A stretch of 33,005 bases of DNA from positions 1 to 33,005 of the forward strand of contig JAGYLP010000021.1 of the NCBI GenBank assembly GCA_018401015.1, given 5' to 3'. The position numbers and the translations under genes are program-made. The DNA comes from Bacteroidales bacterium (GTDB lineage Bacteria; Bacteroidota; Bacteroidia; Bacteroidales; M50B96). The notes beneath the pieces are model-generated. The model ran no database searches, was not told the DNA's origin, and worked only from the letters and a program-made list of their open reading frames with translations. Of this stretch, positions 10,301-15,302 are shown in pieces; positions within the stretch are counted from its first letter, which is position 1, and each line of letters begins with the position of its first letter.

Positions 10301-11995
10301 GTCATTGAGCTGTCCAAGAATATTCCAGTTTTGACCTCCATCGGTTGTGTACTCCAAGCGGAAACCATCGTAGTTATTTTCGGTGTAATAGCGAATATTC
10401 ACTTCCAGGATGGGAGCTGAAAGGCTGCTCATATCGAATAATGGACTTTCTACCCAGGAGTTTTCCGAAGCATTGTAATTACCGGTTAGGTTAGTTACCC
10501 AACTGCTATCGGGCGAGGAAGCCGAGTTCAAGTTCGTGGTAGTAGGCGTTCCTAATTGCCAGGTTCCGCCTCCGCCTACGACCCAACCGTGTGGGTCTTG
10601 GGTATCGAAGGATTCAAAGTAGGGGAAAGAAGCTTGAGCAAAGGCATTGTTCACTACTACCGTATCGCTGTTATTATTGGTATTTGCATCGCAAGCTTGA
10701 TTAACCTGAAAAACACAGGTAAAATCGCCAATAGCCGAGAAATCGCCGGGAGTTGCGAAGGTATGCGTGTAAGTAGCACCGGCCACTACAGTCGAATTCA
10801 CCGTTTCGGTAACGAAGCTTACTCCGTTGTCGAGCGAGTAGGCTACCGTGAATCCGGTTTGGTCTTGAAGACCAACGTTGGTTACGCTGAAGCTGATGAT
10901 TTCGGAATTGCTTAAGTTACTGGAAAACAGACCGGGAGTTAACCATTCGCTTACAGTTAAGTCGCAGTTGGCAGCAGAAGCTACCTCTATGGTATAATCC
11001 TCGGTTTCACCATAGGTAAATGTTCCACAAGGCTGAATATCCGAGACGGAAGAAGTTTCCCTACCTACAACACGTAGGCGCGTTTCTCCCGGGATGGCTC
11101 CGGTGGGAACGGTAAAGCTCAAGGTAGTTGTGAAGGTACTACCGTTAATAGGTGTAACCCCTATTTCCTCGCCGGCATCGGTCAAATCGTAATCCTGATT
11201 CCAATCGATATAGGCTTTTGCTCCTTTATTATAGTCTCCGCCGCAGGTACCCACTGTAACCACTAAGTCGTAGGTACTGCCAGGGATGAGGACCGGAGCT
11301 GTGAGAGCGGTAAAATCGCTGTATCCAGCACATTGTCCAGCAGTATTATTATTGATACCGGTTCCTTCACCTTGAAGGACAACTGCATCGATATCGCTAT
11401 CGCCGGTATTGGTTGCGCCCGATTCGCAATACTCAGGAGCTACTAAAGAGACGGTATAATCTTCTGTTTCGCCATAACTAAATGTGGCGCACGGAGTTAT
11501 CCCTGCAACGTCTGTTGTCTCTCTACCAATGATACGCAAGCGAGTATTGCCGAGGTTGGCATCCATAGGCACGGTGAAAGAAATTGTAGCGGTAAAGGTG
11601 ATGTTACTATAGGACGTATAACCGATCTCTTCGCCCGCATCTTCGAAGTCGAAATCAGCATTCCAGTCGATAAAGGCTTTAGCACCTTTATTATAGTCAC
11701 CACCACAAGTACCCAGGGTTACGACCAAATCGTAGGTCTGTCCGAGGATTAAGTCGGCGGGAACCACAGCAGTATAATCAGTGTAGGTTGCACAGGAACC
11801 GGTTGATACTGAATTAATGCTGGTGGTTTCTCCATCGAGCAGAATGGCATCGATCATCGAGTCAGAAGTACTCGTAGCCCCCGAGGAGCAATAAGTCTGG
11901 GCCTGCAAAGCATTAAAGCCCGTCGCTAATAGCATAGCCATAGCGAGGATGAAGGTAGAAATCTTCCTCATAAGTTGTGATTTAAGGGTTGCCAT
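1325..11995 (-). CDS. Giant modular secreted protein (GEVED/CARDB/LamG/PPC/SprB modules) with T9SS sorting domain
   Basis: 3556 residues. N-terminal signal peptide (cleavage near residue 33; M9 is an alternative start). Modules by eye: GEVED repeats at about 34-184, 189-337 and 2191-2338, each ending 'GETEDY'; a CARDB-like domain 345-450; a MAM/jelly-roll-like domain 456-641; then three tandem CARDB-like plus LamG units (648-957, 963-1283, 1286-1600; 'IAAVNnnG...LYVNGv', 'DEvkIWn'). These are followed by more CARDB/Ig-like modules and a jelly-roll-like stretch at about 1885-2065. Next come a pre-peptidase C-terminal (PPC) type domain 2766-2876, two SprB-like repeats at about 2882-3030, and two 'WPGFGINTIG' repeats near 3211 and 3304. 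The end (3475-3556, 'YLGQNYPNPF...G.Y..LEF...LPAGNYYYQL') is a type A T9SS sorting domain. It should be exported through the Sec and T9SS routes and attached to, or released from, the surface. No catalytic domain is evident, so adhesion or carbohydrate/protein binding is inferred from LamG and CARDB. The gene is monocistronic, with its own terminator. Confidence 0.9.
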   Translation of the reverse strand: MATLKSQLMRKISTFILAMAMLLATGFNALQAQTYCSSGATSTSDSMIDAILLDGETTSINSVSTGSCATYTDYTAVVPADLILGQTYDLVVTLGTCGGDYNKGAKAFIDWNADFDFEDAGEEIGYTSYSNITFTATISFTVPMDANLGNTRLRIIGRETTDVAGITPCATFSYGETEDYTVSLVAPEYCESGATNTGDSDIDAVVLQGEGTGINNNTAGQCAGYSDFTALTAPVLIPGSTYDLVVTVGTCGGDYNKGAKAYIDWNQDYDLTDAGEEIGVTPINGSTFTTTLSFTVPTGAIPGETRLRVVGRETSSVSDIQPCGTFTYGETEDYTIEVASAANCDLTVSEWLTPGLFSSNLSNSEIISFSVTNVGLQDQTGFTVAYSLDNGVSFVTETVNSTVVAGATYTHTFATPGDFSAIGDFTCVFQVNQACDANTNNNSDTVVVNNAFAQASFPYFESFDTQDPHGWVVGGGGTWQLGTPTTTNLNSASSPDSSWVTNLTGNYNASENSWVESPLFDMSSLSAPILEVNIRYYTENNYDGFRLEYTTDGGQNWNILGQLNDPLASNWYNSVSSSGPMSNTPRWTGNSGDWLNAKYNIFEDSTLTAELQGAAVKFRFRFAADGSVNYEGVAFDDFALYNLPQFDAKMHAIIQPAGQAVGGQLLDPIVVVRNLGMDTITTFTLSYQVDGGTVTDYNYVGEILPTAYDTITLAPFTAAASGVSEFKSWVTLANDPLQNNDTLTSEFEILPYACNYAMSFNGIDNWIEVLDDTTLNSTDYTIEAWIKPNQFSWLDGIVSRYQGGGYGWTVRLSSSYPYNKVSFNESDANYILNTNEWYHIAAVNEAGVNTLYINGIPYAIAGSNLPNTSGTIGIGVDYSERWWNGLIDEVKIWKTALTATQINDYMILPANNTHPAWNDLAAYYDFNQPAGLAYDSKNDNHGIIHGANFVMSDLSFICEDDDAYLVDVISPAGQSVEGDLVEPIVVVQNLGFNTITAMTISYQVNGGSAVSYNYSGSILSTDFDTISLPAFTSGAGLSDLTVWVDLLNDPNQGNDTLTTEFDALPVVCNYAMDLDGDGQYAALPSGQYFGNNFTVEAWVYKRSNNYSSRLIDFSNGENADNIIIQLNNGSTSNIRFSIRQGSSEMAITSNYVMPLNQWVHIAVSYDGVAGRIYVNGVENVNGTMHNPLPVVRDDCWIGRSAWSGDDYADVLIDEFKIWNATLLPATIAGNLYSPATAAHPNFGVLAVYYDFNSPISNPIEDLAGINDLSLFDAAYSTQAAPVVCDPYDASITGVVEPIGTIVESSIINPVVLLTNLGVQDLTAATIYYSFGADTLVYNYSGIIFLGQTDTVTLGDITVPGGTSVDLCVWVELVNDANPANDQYCETYTIMENACNYAFYMDGSGDYISIPVSPETEALTNVYTLETWIKPEEFGFLDGIISKYHNPGQSGFSLRMGQTSPYNVINFDEQNAGPQLSPNQWYHIAAVNNNGLHKLYVNGVEYLSSASATYSPNNTDIRFGVDYGDRWFKGYMDEVRIWNAALTGNDIQAWMQQSINSTHPEYINLVGYWTFDDLAPVATDLKAYHDGIIHNGVYKPSDAPIACGTTDVGVVAITEPVNTFFQGNYNALTAEVFNYGTDTITSMDILYEVDGGAPVTYAWTGTLAPLATVAVNLPPFIGPAASSAIVTVWTDLTGDLATFNNAESISLTGIEPYEVEMVSFEGPQGGCGLLNQEYIQVLIQNNGDSILNDLVVNVMSLPDSTLISELVMDPVLPLQSFVYTFTNPVDLYVGTGNDSTFEFTAWLVYPNDADMTNNQIDFSIESVHAGTAPLGMDTTILFGTSATLYGTSANTIYWFEQEYGGSSIHVGDTFITPVLYDTTIYWIESSAAAAFEAEIGTGTSSTGYNPTYGYYDYSWSKAIYTAAEIGNSMEITSIWYYVANTPANYTMNNQKVYMKHNAAASFTSSSTPDFSAYTEVFSGNITWNGGGWREIVLTTPFNYNGIDNLEIGWTNNDGSWSSGYPTFRYSYASNAAQYRYQDGSFPTSSGNLTGDRANLKLTGMSVGCPSERVPVSAYVTNIPNYDVSVNAIISPTSGFVLSNCETVSVEITNWGSMDVTSIPLTLELNSTSSTTEVITTPLLSGETMVYTFNPSNCLDLSAFGTYDLCVSAAVANDAYPSNDTICVTIENNPLTYCNSTALYNSYIEVVEFKIGSWSNFSGPAMGMMYSDFTTVTPTELIIGQSAITYVKPEHYSSSWDEFSNYKIYIDYNMDGVFDPITEMAFGTNVWGQNGSYGQITIPQNATPGTTGMRLVFNRTNDAAAVTPCGTYSYGETEDYMITLLAPVAHDAGITEIIEPSGFMIENNAEPVQVRLQNFGTEPITTVDIVYTVDGVNPVTYTWTGNLAPFTNTLVDLQPVIIPALNFDFCAFTQLLNDGNTSNDTLCMSLFGEPQYQAAINQLSGLATGCDLGMATVSITFTNQADTIQPGMLEVHYHANGFGSAVTESITEMILPGTTYNYTFNTPFDQTVTTDTEIEFVAWIELTDDPYTNNDSITFNYWSSITPDAPVVSDQTIFANEQAVFVPVNMDSSLVYTWYNEFMSQMATGVPFTTPALIDTTLFKVRASTPANQGACVSDVTEFYANVEYADFDAAVTAILQPATGAFLTNAQPVEVEVYNNGLNAIHNFQLGFSVNGISITPELITDTIQPGDALVYAFTATADLFQSGYGPLADGYGEYDVCAYTLLTNDGFNGNDTLCVVVENQNGDGLSCETAYPYGEVNDPAVYGATTFSGDAEWYEFTATTDYTDVIVSLCGSSFDTKIEVFDLCGNPYIAYNDDNYTACGGLQSQVSFTNLAAGSYFVKVYGYGSSFGNYVLTITGNQVAPFTLDVVSTSVSCNGQSNGSVDLTVNNIWGQLPFSFAWSDGSTSEDLTGLVAGTYFVTVSDAAGNEQITSIDVEQPDALVMVESIIDVTSLGGNDGSIALMVTGGVEPYAFDWSHGATTDSVGSLYGGSYQVTLTDANQCEESLSFLVDAPVPAGWDVTPTSLVHNIYVPHNAPVTLDLSPVTYGSYVGVFYDYGGVLTCGGYFIWTGNDITMPAYGATSGQDNGFQPNEAFVWKVYEVSEMDVFNTTVTYETTIYPNAGNFVAGGLSGLTSVNAVSIVTQTIVLPEGWSLWSTYVYPTDPDITMVLQDITWPFNAQNVSIVKDYQGGLYWPGFGINTIGDIDYGEGYQIRINSLSQTGEVFTVTGLQIIPEDSPINIPLGWGIISYLRDNPGNIETIMAPVAPMYNMNACVEIMKNSEGQLFWPGFGINTIGNMIPGEGYQTKNNCTNLSFTYPSNSLNLKDYSHSNVAPEYYSKPVPTGNSMTIGIHENAWEVAPQLGDEIGVFNEEGNLVGSAVYEGGFTAFTVWGQELITPLDKENESVRLHFELWRSNELVAQSFIVDQWGQGDEWFAENKISIAEAISYTDLQNAGDSYLGQNYPNPFKDLTVIPFFLNKESKVKVSLFNLLGEEVKVLLNENRSAGYHNLEFKHDLPAGNYYYQLSTDDFSTTKSMSIQ
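2006..2509 (-). repeat. Two-copy ~80-residue repeat near the C-terminus of the giant protein
   Basis: Residues about 3163-3240 and 3260-3330 both contain '[SE]IVK/MK..G.L[YF]WPGFGINTIG..[DI]..GEGYQ'. The exact decapeptide WPGFGINTIG occurs at 3211-3220 and 3304-3313, preceded in each copy by 'GW[GS][IL]xS' and a 60-residue spacer. This is an internal duplication just before the T9SS tail; its function is unknown. Confidence 0.8.
7196..10054 (-). repeat. Three tandem CARDB-LamG units within the giant gene
   Basis: Units of about 310-320 residues begin near residues 648, 963 and 1286. Each has a CARDB-like half with the pattern 'P.G....g.l..PiVvv.NLG..t.t...i.Y', then 'NDp..gNDtlt.eF', then 'CNYAm...G'. 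Each continues with a LamG-like half: '.tiEaWi', 'n.WyHIAavn..g...lYvNG', 'w..g.iDEvkIWn..lt'. Units 1 and 3 are most alike ('SYPYNKVSFNESDA' versus 'TSPYNVINFDEQNA'); unit 2 is more diverged. Confidence 0.85.
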
Positions 11996-12270
11996 CTGGA
12001 AAGGTAGAAAAAACGCTTTCCAAAGTAAACCTGTTTGACATTCGTTTTAAGTATTTATCGTTTTAGTATTGATTCCTAATCAATTAAATTAATATTCCTA
12101 AGCTCCAATTTCCTCATATAAATCGAGCAAAAGGGAGCCCAATTTATTAATTCCAATGGAAGCTACGATAGAAGACTAATGTAGGAACTAATGGTTGTCA
12201 AATTATCGCAATAACACAATGCGAACTGACATCAATATATATTATTTTGATATTGTGATACTTAAACTAT

Positions 12271-12283
12271 CTAAACAGTTTAG
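12271..12283. promoter_or_regulatory. 13-bp palindrome, possible operator
   Basis: CTAAAC-A-GTTTAG, a perfect dyad with a one-base centre, is embedded in a larger imperfect dyad (12261-12290, CTTAAACTA...TAGTTTTAAG). It lies about 280 bp upstream of the giant gene. The dyad could be an operator or simply AT-rich chance. Confidence 0.25.
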
Positions 12284-12455
12284 TTTTAAGCCACTAAACC
12301 TGGAAAATGGAACAAGAAGACCATTTGCAACTCGCTCATAGCAAGCAATACAGCGATTTCTTAGACTGAATATATATTATGAAAAATTTAACAGAACATG
12401 TTTTATAAATGAAAAAAACACATGAATCTAAAAAAAGACTAAACTTTTCTACAAC

Positions 12456-12490
12456 AAAAAAATGCCATGGAATCATCCATGGCATTTTTT
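12456..12490 (-). terminator. Terminator of the PfkB-family kinase gene
   Basis: AATGCCATGG (12461-12470), loop AATCAT, CCATGGCATT (12477-12486). The stem is flanked by A-runs on the left and T-runs on the right, so it could act in both directions. It sits 22 bp after the end of the minus-strand kinase gene. Confidence 0.88.
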
Positions 12491-12512
12491 CTTGCAGAAC
12501 TAGGGACCCAAG

Positions 12513-13490
12513 TTACAACCAGGCCCGAACTTCCTGATGAATTTCCGACCAGTTTTCATCGCTTATTCCCGCTCCGAAATCACTGATTACCTTGCTAGCC
12601 AGTAGCGAACCAATTTTCCCACAAGTTTCCCACGAAGCATTGCGCGTCATACCATACAAGAAACCTGCAGCATACAAATCGCCTGCTCCGGTCGTATCGA
12701 TAGCTTGAGTAGGGAAAGCAGGAACACGGAACACTTCTCCATCGGCGTGGATCAAAGACCCTTCCTTGCCAATTTTAACGACCCCGATTTCGCACATTTG
12801 ACCAATTGCATGAACGGCATCGTGCGGTTCCATGCCGGTAAATGCTTTCGCTTCTTCCTCGTTGGCAAAAATGATATCGACATCCGACTGCACAATTTCC
12901 TTCAAGAAATCGAGGTTACTTTCTACCACATTATAGCTCGCCAGATCGAACGATACTTTAAGACCATGTTCACGAGCCAGTTGGATTGCTCGTTTCACCA
13001 ATTCGTAATTCTGAACCAGGTAGCCCTCGATATGAATTAGTTGGTACCCTTCAAACATGTCCGCTTGCAGGTCATCTGCCTGAAGCAAAATAGCCGCACC
13101 CAGGTAGGTTGCAAAGGTCCGTTCCGAATCGGGTGTTATAAAGGCAATGGCTTTCCCGGTATCGATGTCGCGAGTGAGCAAATGCGGAGTGATTTGGTAC
13201 TTTTGCAAATCCGACTCAAAAAAATGACCGAGTGAATCGCCTCCAACCGAACCGATGTAGCCGGTTTCGGCCCCTAAAGCGGCTAGACCTTTAATGGTAT
13301 TTGCGGCCGATCCCCCAGCGGCTAATTTTTGCGAGAACTGTTGGCTTATTTCATAAATCGATTCTGATTGGTCTTTATCTACCAGCTGCATGCTTCCTTT
13401 CGGAAGGGATAGTTTTTGAAGATCGTGGTCGCTTTCTAAACGGGTAATCATATCGACCAAAGCATTACCCAGACTAAGAATTTTATACAT
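12513..13490 (-). CDS. PfkB-family carbohydrate/nucleoside kinase (adenosine kinase-like)
   Basis: 325 residues, the usual length for the ribokinase/PfkB family. Visible motifs: 'NALVDMI' near the N-terminus (residues 9-15); the substrate-side 'AAGGSAANTIKGLAALG' (57-73, di-Gly at 59-60); and the C-terminal signature 'DTTGAGDLYAAGFLYG' (265-280), with Asp271 the expected catalytic base. The protein phosphorylates a sugar or nucleoside hydroxyl using ATP. The overall layout, with a short N-terminal lid and 'GSMQLVD', resembles the adenosine kinase-like branch common in Bacteroidetes, but the substrate cannot be fixed from sequence. It stands alone, cytoplasmic, and divergent from the tRNA gene. 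The start at 13490 gives the expected 'MYKILSLGNALVD' opening. Confidence 0.9.
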   Translation of the reverse strand: MYKILSLGNALVDMITRLESDHDLQKLSLPKGSMQLVDKDQSESIYEISQQFSQKLAAGGSAANTIKGLAALGAETGYIGSVGGDSLGHFFESDLQKYQITPHLLTRDIDTGKAIAFITPDSERTFATYLGAAILLQADDLQADMFEGYQLIHIEGYLVQNYELVKRAIQLAREHGLKVSFDLASYNVVESNLDFLKEIVQSDVDIIFANEEEAKAFTGMEPHDAVHAIGQMCEIGVVKIGKEGSLIHADGEVFRVPAFPTQAIDTTGAGDLYAAGFLYGMTRNASWETCGKIGSLLASKVISDFGAGISDENWSEIHQEVRAWL

Positions 13491-13516
13491 GTTGCTTATT
13501 TTTTCCGCAAAGATTC

Positions 13517-13546
13517 AAAAAAAAAGTCGAAAACTTATTCTCGACT
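13517..13546 (-). terminator. Possible minus-strand terminator upstream of the kinase gene
   Basis: AGTCGA (13525-13530) and TCGACT (13541-13546) form a 6-bp stem. On the minus strand the stem is followed by about nine T (A run 13517-13525). It could stop antisense transcription coming from the tRNA side before the kinase gene. The stem is short. Confidence 0.35.
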
Positions 13547-13578
13547 CTTGTAAAGTATTAAAATGGATTTTATATTTG
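13547..13578 (+). promoter_or_regulatory. Candidate promoter of tRNA-Asn
   Basis: -33-like CTTG (13547-13550), 20-bp spacer, and a perfect Bacteroidetes -7 element TATATTTG (13571-13578, consensus TAnnTTTG). The predicted transcript start is about 13585, some 17 bp before the tRNA. Confidence 0.6.
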
Positions 13579-13601
13579 CACCGCTTTTTAGGAGCACAAA
13601 C

Positions 13602-13677
13602 TCCTCCTTAGCTCAGTTGGTTAGAGCATCTGACTGTTAATCAGAGAGGTCCTAGGTTTCAGAGTCCTAGAGGGGAG
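13602..13677 (+). tRNA. tRNA-Asn (anticodon GTT), structurally irregular
   Basis: The 5' half is canonical: D-stem GCTC/GAGC (13611-13614, 13624-13627), anticodon stem TCTGA/TCAGA (13629-13633, 13641-13645) with loop CTGTTAA, giving anticodon GTT (Asn). The 3' half is irregular. The variable loop is 6 nt (13646-13651). The T-stem CTAGG/CCTAG closes a 9-nt loop TTTCAGAGT instead of the usual 7. The 3' acceptor strand AGGGGAG appears one G short, leaving a mismatch in the acceptor stem. It has its own promoter and terminator. It may be a functional but odd tRNA, a decaying duplicate, or the result of sequencing errors. Confidence 0.75.
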
Positions 13678-13688
13678 CAAAAGAAGAC

Positions 13689-13725
13689 AAGCAGTTACGA
13701 CGAAAGTCGCAGCTGCTTTTTCTTT
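13689..13725 (+). terminator. Rho-independent terminator after tRNA-Asn
   Basis: Outer stem AAGCAG (13689-13694) / CTGCTT (13713-13718), and inner stem CGAC-GAAA-GTCG (13698-13709) capped by a GNRA tetraloop, followed by TTTCTTT. It lies 12 bp after the tRNA. Confidence 0.75.
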
Positions 13726-13863
13726 GGTGTAAACCTGGTGTGAACACTCGGTTGTATTTTTCTCGAACTCTTTTTCGTTTTCTTGCAGTTTCGATCCTTG
13801 CACTTCAAACTTGCCGACCTGCTATCTCAAAGGAAGAAAACCAAGGGTGGGATCTCCTAGGTT

Positions 13864-14190
13864 CCGGATCTCATAAACCAGAAACCTCACTTCAGGTTTC
13901 TGAACTTTGCAGAACCGATGGCAAAGGTCGAACTGCTCTTCGAATGGTTTAAGCAACACCTGAAAATCATGAAATTCCGGGGACAACCGAGAACGCTGTT
14001 TCAATCAGATTTATGTTGCCATATGCACTTATTGCTTAATAGCAATGGCCCAAAAAAGACCTGCAACTGAGACGAGAAGTTCCTATGAGGTTTTTGCAGA
14101 TCTTGAGTATATCGTTAACCGATAAAACTCTTAACTACTACCCTCTTTCAGACCATTGGTTTTCAAATATAAGTTATCTTTTATTATGTT
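13864..14190 (+). pseudogene. Decayed IS4-family transposase C-terminus
   Basis: Reading from 13864, with a frameshift near 14058, the translation contains 'AKVELLFEWFKQHLKI' (13921-13968) and then, in another frame, 'FLQILSISLTDKT' (14086-14124). Both are recognisable versions of the IS4-family C-terminal block (usual form 'W.VELFFKWIKQHLKIK...LQILSISLFEKTP'). In-frame stops and the frameshift make it a relic. The N-terminal two thirds are missing; 13726-13863 shows nothing I can assign. It adjoins the tRNA-Asn terminator. Confidence 0.6.
14131..14147. repeat. 17-bp exact direct repeat, copy 1
   Basis: TTAACTACTACCCTCTT occurs here, inside the IS4-family relic, and again in the same orientation at 14435-14451, at the junction of the IS3- and IS66-family relics. 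A chance 17-bp match at this distance is very unlikely, so it marks a duplication or rearrangement joint. Confidence 0.85.
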
Positions 14191-14295
14191 GATGATTCAG
14201 AGTGTTACATAACCAATATTAACTCCGAAGAGAAGCGGGGGATTGTCTGGTTTATAACACCTTTTCTTTGTTAATGTCTTCATTTTCTGCACCTA

Positions 14296-14436
14296 TCATG
14301 CTACTGACTTGTACCGGGCTGCCGGGATCTGATGATCAATCCCTTGGTGACAAAGTCGATTATTATAATAATCCATATAATCCTTAAGCCCGTTGTACAG
14401 CTCAAGTCCATCAGCGGGGACTTTGATATAAACATT
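14296..14436 (-). pseudogene. IS3-family transposase C-terminal fragment
   Basis: About 46 residues in the minus strand, NVYIKVPADGLELYNGLKD... YMDYYNNRLCHQGIDHQIPAARYKSVA then stop. They match the end of the IS3-family rve integrase domain (usual '..YNxxRxHqgl...P...Y'). The catalytic DDE region is absent. The reading frame stays open upstream to 14520, but that part is unrelated in sequence and overlaps, in another frame, an IS66 TnpA-like start. This is therefore a chimeric relic. The segment 14191-14295 may hold the end of this IS3 element, but I could not mark its terminal repeat. Confidence 0.7.
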
Positions 14437-14451
14437 AACTACTACCCTCTT
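14435..14451. repeat. 17-bp exact direct repeat, copy 2
   Basis: Second copy of TTAACTACTACCCTCTT (first at 14131-14147). It sits exactly where the IS3-like coding fragment ends and the IS66 TnpA-like fragment begins. Confidence 0.85.
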
Positions 14452-14603
14452 CTTGGGCAAATGCCGTCTGACTTTCCCACGATTCTTCCCATTGCCAGAC
14501 CAAATCCAGCTTTCGCTCACGATTCTTGTTTGATTTCATCTTTTTTTCGCAAAGGAAAATCGTAGGATTTTTTCGACCAATATGCTCATGGCAGAAGGCT
14601 TAC
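14435..14603 (-). mobile_element. IS66-family relic: TnpA N-terminus plus outer terminal repeat
   Basis: On the minus strand an ATG at 14539 opens a 34-residue frame, MKSNKNRERKLDLVWQWEES then WESQTAFAQEEGSS, stopping at 14435. The pattern 'W..SG.SQ..FA' is typical of the helix-turn-helix start of the IS66 accessory protein TnpA. About 50 bp upstream lies GTAAGCCTTCTGC (minus strand; 14591-14603). It begins with the GTAAGC that characterises IS66-family ends. The element is broken at 14435 by the junction with the IS3 relic. Confidence 0.5.
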
Positions 14604-14918
14604 GATAATCCAAGTCTAATCCAGGATGATGGGCAACTGCTGTTGGGTCTCAAGTTGATTTAACATTTCTTAACATACTCTAACATGAACAATCAGAGCT
14701 CGTTTTGTTATCTTTGTTATTGAAATAGTGGCAAACCCTTATTAAGGAACTTAATGGCAACATTTATTAGCTTATTTTCATCCACAATAATTGATTTAAA
14801 ATTATATAGGAGATATTCTGCTAGGAATGTTTAATGGAAATAGTACTCAAAGTATTATTTTCCTAAAACCAAACAACAGACAATTAACTCTAAATTTCAA
14901 AACAAATAGTTAATGTAA
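14604..14918 (+). other. Leader/regulatory region of the three-gene cassette
   Basis: 315 bp without a gene, strongly AT-rich. It contains three phased TAACAT repeats (14661-14686) and a TATCTTTG -7 element (14709-14716), then a predicted 5' leader of roughly 195 nt before the ATG at 14919. No stable hairpin or known riboswitch was recognised in the leader. Confidence 0.5.
14661..14716 (+). promoter_or_regulatory. Triple TAACAT operator-like repeat and -7 element
   Basis: TAACAT occurs at 14661, 14671 and 14681, exactly 10 bp apart, so on one face of the helix. Twenty-two bp after the last copy is TATCTTTG (14709-14716), a perfect TAnnTTTG -7 element. No TTG-type -33 box is present at the expected position. 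The repeats occupy that place, which suggests activator-dependent transcription of the downstream cassette. The binding protein is unknown. Confidence 0.45.
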
Positions 14919-15293
14919 ATGAAAAAAATAATTTCACTTATTGTTGGACTTTTTCTTACAATTGCGGTACAAGCAGGCAATGATTTAGAAGAAATAATAA
15001 TAATTGATTTGAAAATCACTCCTGTTTCTGAAATTGGCCATTCAAATAGTTATATTAACCTTAATTACGTATATATTTCAAGCTTAGACCTTGGTTATGA
15101 ATTTGAAACTGTAATGGAACAGGTTGACTGCACTGTTACAGTTACTGCAACTCTTGGGAATCCAATATCAGGTTCAATCTCAATTTCATTAACAGCCACA
15201 GGTCCTTGTGATGAAATTTACACAGCTGCTACAAGTCTACTTAACTCAATTGTAGCATATTTTAATAAACATTGGGATGAAATATTTAGATAA
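14919..15293 (+). CDS. Small secreted two-cysteine protein (paralogue A), unknown function
   Basis: 124 residues with a signal peptide (MKKIISLIVGLFLTIAVQAG, cleavage near 18-20). The middle is rich in Ile/Ser/Asn. The conserved-looking core 'CTVTVTATLGNPISGSISIS' runs from Cys71 and ends at Cys97 (TGPCDE), followed by an amphipathic helix-like tail. The core aligns residue for residue with the core of the third gene in this cassette (16121-16450; 26 residues between Cys in both). The two Cys could form a disulphide in the periplasm or outside the cell. No known domain was recognised. Nine bases separate it from the GLPGLI gene, so they are surely co-transcribed. Base composition is much more AT-rich than in the flanking housekeeping genes, a sign of transfer. 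Confidence 0.75.
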   Translation: MKKIISLIVGLFLTIAVQAGNDLEEIIIIDLKITPVSEIGHSNSYINLNYVYISSLDLGYEFETVMEQVDCTVTVTATLGNPISGSISISLTATGPCDEIYTAATSLLNSIVAYFNKHWDEIFR

Positions 15294-15302
15294 TTAGGCA
15301 AA

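Larger units (their letters stand above)
11996..12512. other. AT-rich intergenic region, 517 bp
   Basis: This holds the 5' leader and promoter of the giant gene and the terminator of the kinase gene at 12456-12490. No ORF worth reporting. A short palindrome, CTAAACAGTTTAG (12271-12283), is visible, and the motif TATATATTAT occurs twice (near 12236 and 12370). I could not place a TAnnTTTG promoter for the giant gene with confidence. Confidence 0.6.

Noticed and set aside
1862-11706. Many 60-120 residue ORFs on both strands inside the giant gene
   Set aside because: Shadows caused by the repetitive, skewed codon use of the giant gene; none has plausible coding features.
12513-13490. Assigning the kinase as ribokinase or fructokinase
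   Set aside because: PfkB signatures are clear, but nothing distinguishes the sugar; the adenosine kinase-like label is only a resemblance.
13841-13880. Possible second copy of the tRNA-Asn T-arm (attachment site)
   Set aside because: Only CTCCTAGGTTC resembles the T-arm; the flanking bases do not match and it lies within the IS4 relic.
13740-13952. 70-residue plus-strand ORF starting near the tRNA terminator
   Set aside because: It crosses an IS4 relic in a different frame; no homologous pattern.
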